NCBI GenBank assembly: GCA_034437615.1
Contig: DAOTTW010000424.1
Coordinates: forward strand, 1 to 10,482
Source of the DNA: DAOTTW01 sp034437615
Lineage (GTDB): Bacteria > Chloroflexota > Anaerolineae > Aggregatilineales > Phototrophicaceae
DNA length: 10,482 nt
Direction: 5' to 3'
Shown here piece after piece: positions 7,488-10,482 of the stretch (position 1 is the first letter of the stretch; every line of letters starts with the position of its first letter). The translations under genes and the position numbers were made by a program. The notes beneath the pieces were generated by a model. It was not told the DNA's origin. It saw only the letters and a list, made by a program, of their open reading frames with translations, and made no database searches.

Positions 7488-7601
7488 ATGAGTGATACAT
7501 CAATATTCTGCTGGCGGACGTGCAAAAGCGCGTCCGTGCATAGTATGCCATTGTGTAGGGGTAACCACTCAGGCCAGTCTGTGTGTGTCGCCACTGGCTA
7601 A
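7488..7601 (+). CDS. Short reading frame running into the repeat element (doubtful)
   Basis: An AGGA (7477-7480) stands 7 nt before the ATG at 7488, a better ribosome binding site than that of the giant gene. The frame encodes 37 residues beginning MSDTSIFCWRTCKSASVH and stops at TAA 7599-7601 inside copy B of the 184-bp element. It may be the start of a gene interrupted by the element, or chance. The encoded sequence matches nothing I know, and a hairpin occupies 7515-7536 within it. Confidence 0.15.
   Translation: MSDTSIFCWRTCKSASVHSMPLCRGNHSGQSVCVATG
7515..7536 (+). repeat. Hairpin downstream of the giant gene
   Basis: CGGACGTGC (7515-7523) pairs with GCGCGTCCG (7528-7536) around the loop AAAA, with one G-T wobble. 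No T run follows, so it is not a standard intrinsic terminator, but it lies 90 bp after the stop at 7425 and could mark or protect the transcript end. Confidence 0.45.
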
Positions 7602-7744
7602 AGCCAGCGGCTTCCGCAGAGCCAACCCCCCTGAAGGGGGCTATTGCACGCTGCATACAGCCTGCTTGAGCGGGCTTGTCCTTACCGGAGCCGGACGTTT
7701 TAACGTCTGGCGACTGAGCATGGGACACGTACCTGAGTCGTTAC
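7561..7744 (-). mobile_element. 184-bp MITE-like element, copy B (inverted)
   Basis: This is the reverse complement of the element at 289-472, the same length, with 14 substitutions and no indel by hand alignment. The terminal repeats are GTAACCACTCAGG (7561-7573) and CCTGAGTCGTTAC (7732-7744), now with one mismatch. The hairpins persist, for example GCCACTGGC/GCCAGCGGC around TAAA (7590-7598/7603-7611), and in the AGCCTGC hairpin a base change gives GCGGGCT, keeping a G-T pair. The element lies between two convergent genes, 58 bp from the MalG-like stop. No flanking target duplication is visible. Confidence 0.8.
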
Positions 7745-7802
7745 CTTTTTGCAGCCGGCCCTGCCGATGCCAACGACAGCAAGCGACCTGTCTGGGGCGG
7801 CT

Positions 7803-8660
7803 TCATCCCTTGACTGCGCCAGCGGTCAAGCCGGCTACAATGCGATTCTGGAAGAACAACACCAGCACCACCAGCGGAATCGTGACGACCATCGCCGCCG
7901 CCATAATCTCTGCAATCGGTTCCTGACGGGCGACCGCACCGCTGAATTGTGCGATGGCGACGGGTGCCGTCTGTGCAGAGGGTTCGGTGATCGTGAAGTT
8001 GAGCGCAAACAGGTATTCATTCCATGAGCGCACGAAGGCCAACAGCCCGGTTGTCACCAGCGCGGGGGCGGTCAACGGCAGCAGGATCAGGCGAAACGTC
8101 TGAAAGGGTGTGGCACCGTCCACAATAGCCGCCTGCTCGATTTCTGCGGGTAAGCCCCGGAAAAAGCTCGTCAGCACCCAGATAGTAAACGGCAGCGTGA
8201 ACACCGGATACGTCAAAATCAGCGCGAAGGGCGTGCCGAATACACCAAATTCACGCACAACCGTATACAGGCCCGACAAAATCGAGATTTGCGGGAACAT
8301 CGTCATCGAGAGCATGACGTACAGCAGCACCACGCGCCCCTTGAATTGCAAGCGGCCCAACGCATAGGCCGAAAACGCGCCAACGACCAGCGATAAAACC
8401 GTTGTCACCGTCGAGACGACGATGGAATTGCGCAGCGAATCCGTAAACGTGGAATCCCGGAAGACGTACTGATAGTTCTCGATAGTTGGGTTTTGCGGTA
8501 AATAGGACGCACGCTGGAACAATTCGCTTTCGGCCTTGAACGACGTATTCAGCGCCCAATAAAACGGGAACAGCGCATAAAAGGCCACCAGCGCAACAGC
8601 CCCATACAACAGCGCCTTTTGCAGCACGCTCGCGAGTTGATCGCGTCGGATGTTTGGCAT
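7803..8660 (-). CDS. Carbohydrate ABC transporter permease, MalG-like (CUT1 family)
   Basis: This 285-residue inner-membrane subunit should pair with the MalF-like protein to form the channel of a sugar importer. It has the usual MalG length and plan: a first membrane helix at about 16-36 (ALFPFYWALNTSFK follows), further helices at about 78-98, 110-132, 142-164, 195-212 and 250-271, and the cytoplasmic EAA loop EQAAIVDGATPFQTFRLILL at 175-194, which docks on the ATPase. The end GLTAGAVKG matches the conserved MalG C terminus. The ATG follows the upstream TGA by one base, so the two permeases are translationally coupled. A GGAG lies 10 nt before the start, inside the upstream gene. The sugar cannot be read from the sequence. 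Confidence 0.93.
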   Translation of the reverse strand: MPNIRRDQLASVLQKALLYGAVALVAFYALFPFYWALNTSFKAESELFQRASYLPQNPTIENYQYVFRDSTFTDSLRNSIVVSTVTTVLSLVVGAFSAYALGRLQFKGRVVLLYVMLSMTMFPQISILSGLYTVVREFGVFGTPFALILTYPVFTLPFTIWVLTSFFRGLPAEIEQAAIVDGATPFQTFRLILLPLTAPALVTTGLLAFVRSWNEYLFALNFTITEPSAQTAPVAIAQFSGAVARQEPIAEIMAAAMVVTIPLVVLVLFFQNRIVAGLTAGAVKG

Positions 8661-8661
8661 G

Positions 8662-10251
8662 TCAATCTGTCTCCACGTTCAAAATGCGCACGTACAGGTA
8701 AGCGAAAATGCCGATCAGCACGAAGATAATCATGCTGACCGCCGAAGCGTAGCCATCCTGCTGATTGTTGACCAGCACCTCATAGTTGTAGGTGGCCACC
8801 GAAAGCTGCTGCCGCCCGAATAGCACGTTGAACAGGTCGAACATGCGCAGGGCATCCAGCATACGAAAGACCAGCGCTACCGCAATCGTCGGGCGCAGCA
8901 AAGGCAATGTGATGCTGAAGAAGCGCCGCACGCGGCTGGCACCATCCACCGAGGCGGCTTCATACAGGTCATTCGGGATGGTCTGTAGGCCCGCCAACAG
9001 CAGCAGCGCCATAAACGGCGAGGTCTTCCACACGTCAACGGCAATCGCCGCCGGAAGCTGTAAATTCGGATCGGAGAGCCACGCAATCGGCCCGTCAATC
9101 GCCCCAAGATCGAGCAGCACACGGTTGAAAATGCCCGCGCTGGTATCCTTCAGCATCAATTCCCATAAACGCGCAGAAATCACTGTCGGGATGGCCCAGG
9201 GGATGAGCATGACAGCCCGCATCAGGCCACGCCCCGCAAAATTTGAGTTGACGACCATCGCGATAAACAGCCCGATGACTAACTCCAACGACACCGAGAC
9301 CACTGAAAAGACAATCGTCGTGGCCAAACCATCGAGGAAATCATCATCCAGGCCGCTCAGGGCCAGCGCTTGCTCGCCGCTCGGCAAGGGCACAAGCGCC
9401 GCTGTGCGATAGCCCTCTTCGAGTAGCGCCCGATCCAGCAAATTCCAGCGGATCGTACCGTCGTCACGTGTGCGGCATTCGCCCGTGTCGTCGTCTAGCC
9501 GACAGTTGATCGTATCAACGCGGATGCTGAGCAGGTTCGTGTAATTATCCAGCCCGACGAAGCTGGGCACATCGCTGCTACCGAAGCGCTTATCGGTCAG
9601 GCTGCGGATGAAGGTTTGCTCTAGCGGGCGCGCCGCCACCAGCACGAAAATCGTCAGGCTTGGTATCAGCAGATTCCAGGCCAGGCGCACTTGCGTGTTT
9701 TTCAGCGGCTCCTGGCCGTGAAATACGTTAAGCAGATTGCGATTCAGCCACCACCACGCAAACGCAAGCGGCGCGACAGCTAACAACGGCAAAATCACCG
9801 GCATAAAGAGCGGCAACGAGGCGCTAACGTCTGCATCGGCTAATGTGCGCGACACGCCCAGCAAATTAATCAGTGCCAGCGCCGCCGCGCCAATCGGCAA
9901 CCACAACAGCGCAATACCCGCCCAACGCGCCGTCACAACCTCACCGTCGCGCAGCCGCAAGCCAAGCCGTATGAACACCACACCCGTCAGCAGCAGCAAG
10001 GCAGGCAGCACAATCCCGAATTGGCTGAGGAATGCCAGCAATAACGACGGCGCTGGCGCGTTGGGGTCGCCTTCTGGTGGTGACCAGGTGGTAACTTCGC
10101 GGATAATGGGGTCGTTGATGATGGTCAGCAGCAGGGCAGCAATGGCGCTGATGCCGAGCAGGATGAACAAGCCGCTGTATAGCTGTATGGCAGGATGTCG
10201 GCGGCCTTTTTGGGCTGGGGCATCTGTATGTGGTGGTGGCGCAGTGGTCAT
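8662..10251 (-). CDS. Carbohydrate ABC transporter permease, MalF-like (CUT1 family), enlarged
   Basis: This 529-residue subunit is the MalF-type half of the importer channel. The EAA loop EAASVDGASRVRRFFSITLP (431-450) contacts the ATPase. The family landmark FVGLDNYTNLL lies at 231-241, and the core helices follow from about 308. Most CUT1 MalF-like permeases have about 300 residues. Here the N terminus adds four hydrophobic helices (about 24-46, 70-98, 110-133, 147-169) before the usual first helix (about 190-207). Between FVGLDNYTNLL and the next helix lies an acidic insert (about 242-307) with Cys250 and Cys259. E. coli MalF (about 514 residues) is also enlarged, but its insert differs. 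No clear Shine-Dalgarno precedes the ATG; the hydrophilic start MTTAPPPHTD and the open frame support it. The ATPase gene is not in the window, so a shared or distant MsmX/MalK-type ATPase is inferred. Confidence 0.92.
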   Translation of the reverse strand: MTTAPPPHTDAPAQKGRRHPAIQLYSGLFILLGISAIAALLLTIINDPIIREVTTWSPPEGDPNAPAPSLLLAFLSQFGIVLPALLLLTGVVFIRLGLRLRDGEVVTARWAGIALLWLPIGAAALALINLLGVSRTLADADVSASLPLFMPVILPLLAVAPLAFAWWWLNRNLLNVFHGQEPLKNTQVRLAWNLLIPSLTIFVLVAARPLEQTFIRSLTDKRFGSSDVPSFVGLDNYTNLLSIRVDTINCRLDDDTGECRTRDDGTIRWNLLDRALLEEGYRTAALVPLPSGEQALALSGLDDDFLDGLATTIVFSVVSVSLELVIGLFIAMVVNSNFAGRGLMRAVMLIPWAIPTVISARLWELMLKDTSAGIFNRVLLDLGAIDGPIAWLSDPNLQLPAAIAVDVWKTSPFMALLLLAGLQTIPNDLYEAASVDGASRVRRFFSITLPLLRPTIAVALVFRMLDALRMFDLFNVLFGRQQLSVATYNYEVLVNNQQDGYASAVSMIIFVLIGIFAYLYVRILNVETD

Positions 10252-10318
10252 GGGAAAGAATCCGAATAATTTAAGACAATATATTTGCAGGGGAGACGTG
10301 TACCCCTACTTTTATTTT

Positions 10319-10355
10319 TACGACACGCGGGCAGATCATCCGCCTGCGTGTCGTA
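10319..10355 (-). repeat. Strong intergenic hairpin between binding-protein and permease genes
   Basis: TACGACACGC (10319-10328) pairs perfectly with GCGTGTCGTA (10346-10355); three more pairs extend the stem past one mismatch (C-A in the minus-strand RNA). On that strand it is followed by AAAAATAAAAG, not by T residues, so it is not an intrinsic terminator for the operon. In binding-protein transport operons such as malE-malF, intergenic palindromes are known to stabilise the upstream mRNA and lower permease expression; the same role is inferred here. Confidence 0.6.
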
Positions 10356-10358
10356 GGT

Positions 10359-10380
10359 GGGCGAGGGATGACCCCCGCCC
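10359..10380 (-). repeat. GC-rich hairpin just after the binding-protein stop
   Basis: GGGCGAGGG (10359-10367) faces CCCCCGCCC (10372-10380) around a 4-nt loop. In the minus-strand RNA all nine positions pair if one G-U is allowed. It begins 14 nt after the stop codon at 10395-10397 and directly precedes the hairpin at 10319-10355, making a tandem pair. Confidence 0.55.
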
Positions 10381-10394
10381 GAAGATACAAAGGT

Positions 10395-10482
10395 TTATTC
10401 GTCTTCTAGCAGTTGCATCAGGTCCAGTTCAAGCAGTTCCAACGCGACATCGGCGTCTTCTTCGCCTGTCAGGATGCTGTGC
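10395..10482 (-). CDS. C-terminal end of a probable sugar-binding protein of the ABC transporter
   Basis: The minus-strand frame entering from the right edge reads HSILTGEEDADVALELLELD, then LMQLLEDE, and stops with TAA at 10395-10397. The pattern ILTGEEDADVAL, followed by an amphipathic Leu/Glu-rich helix, is how many CUT1 extracellular solute-binding proteins end. Its position upstream of MalF-like and MalG-like genes on the same strand fits the standard order binding protein, permease, permease. Only 28 residues are visible, so the family call rests on this short tail plus context. The gap to the permease start is 143 bp and holds two hairpins, which would let the binding protein be made in excess over the permeases. 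Confidence 0.6.
   Translation of the reverse strand, partial: HSILTGEEDADVALELLELDLMQLLEDE

Noticed and set aside
289..7744. True composite transposon bounded by copies A and B
   Set aside because: No transposase gene lies between the copies, and the outer flanks (...TTTTAGC and CTTTTTGC...) are not direct repeats, so a recent single-unit insertion is not supported. The bracketing is kept only as an observation.
7492..7926. 144-codon plus-strand frame through copy B into the MalG-like gene
   Set aside because: It runs through the repeat element and then antisense to the conserved MalG C terminus, so it is a shadow.
8792..9412. 206-codon plus-strand frame
   Set aside because: It is wholly antisense to the conserved core of the MalF-like permease, including the EAA loop, and its Ser/Arg-rich composition is typical of an antisense shadow.
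10319..10355. Intrinsic terminator after the binding-protein gene
   Set aside because: The stem is strong, but on the minus strand it is followed by A residues, and on the plus strand by GGTGGGCG. No T tract is present in the needed place.

Overview
The window looks like a bacterial chromosomal segment of moderately high GC, most plausibly from a Chloroflexota-type genome. That placement is an inference. It rests on a giant secreted mosaic protein (CSLREA-like start, choice-of-anchor Q, LVIVD and PPC-like modules), a CUT1 sugar transporter operon, and a density of hairpin-rich short repeats. No marker gene fixes the taxonomy.

Layout. Positions 2-49 hold the last codons of a plus-strand gene. 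Positions 50-882 carry no convincing gene but are full of repeats: a cluster of small hairpins (92-179), a 184-bp MITE-like element with 13-bp perfect terminal inverted repeats (289-472), an 11-bp perfect inverted repeat (549-559/610-620), and a degenerate repeat that occurs near both margins (223-244 and, inverted, 803-823). Positions 883-7425 encode one 2180-residue exported protein. Positions 7426-7802 hold a hairpin, a short Shine-Dalgarno-led reading frame and a second copy of the 184-bp element (7561-7744) in the opposite orientation. From 7803 to the end, on the minus strand, lie the permease genes of a carbohydrate ABC transporter and the very end of its probable substrate-binding protein.

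How the genes relate. The minus-strand genes form an operon read from right to left: binding protein (almost wholly outside the window), two adjacent hairpins, MalF-like permease, then MalG-like permease one base later. No ATPase gene is present. The giant protein gene runs towards this operon, so the two units are convergent, with one copy of the repeat element between them. Nothing in the sequence shows a functional link between the secreted protein and the sugar importer.

The most notable observations are: two inverted copies of the same 184-bp hairpin element (14 differences by hand alignment) bracketing the 6.5-kb gene; an 8-G tract in that gene where loss or gain of one G gives an almost immediate stop; a cysteine-bearing, mostly helical domain inside an otherwise beta-rich protein; and an enlarged MalF-like permease with an unusual extracytoplasmic insert.
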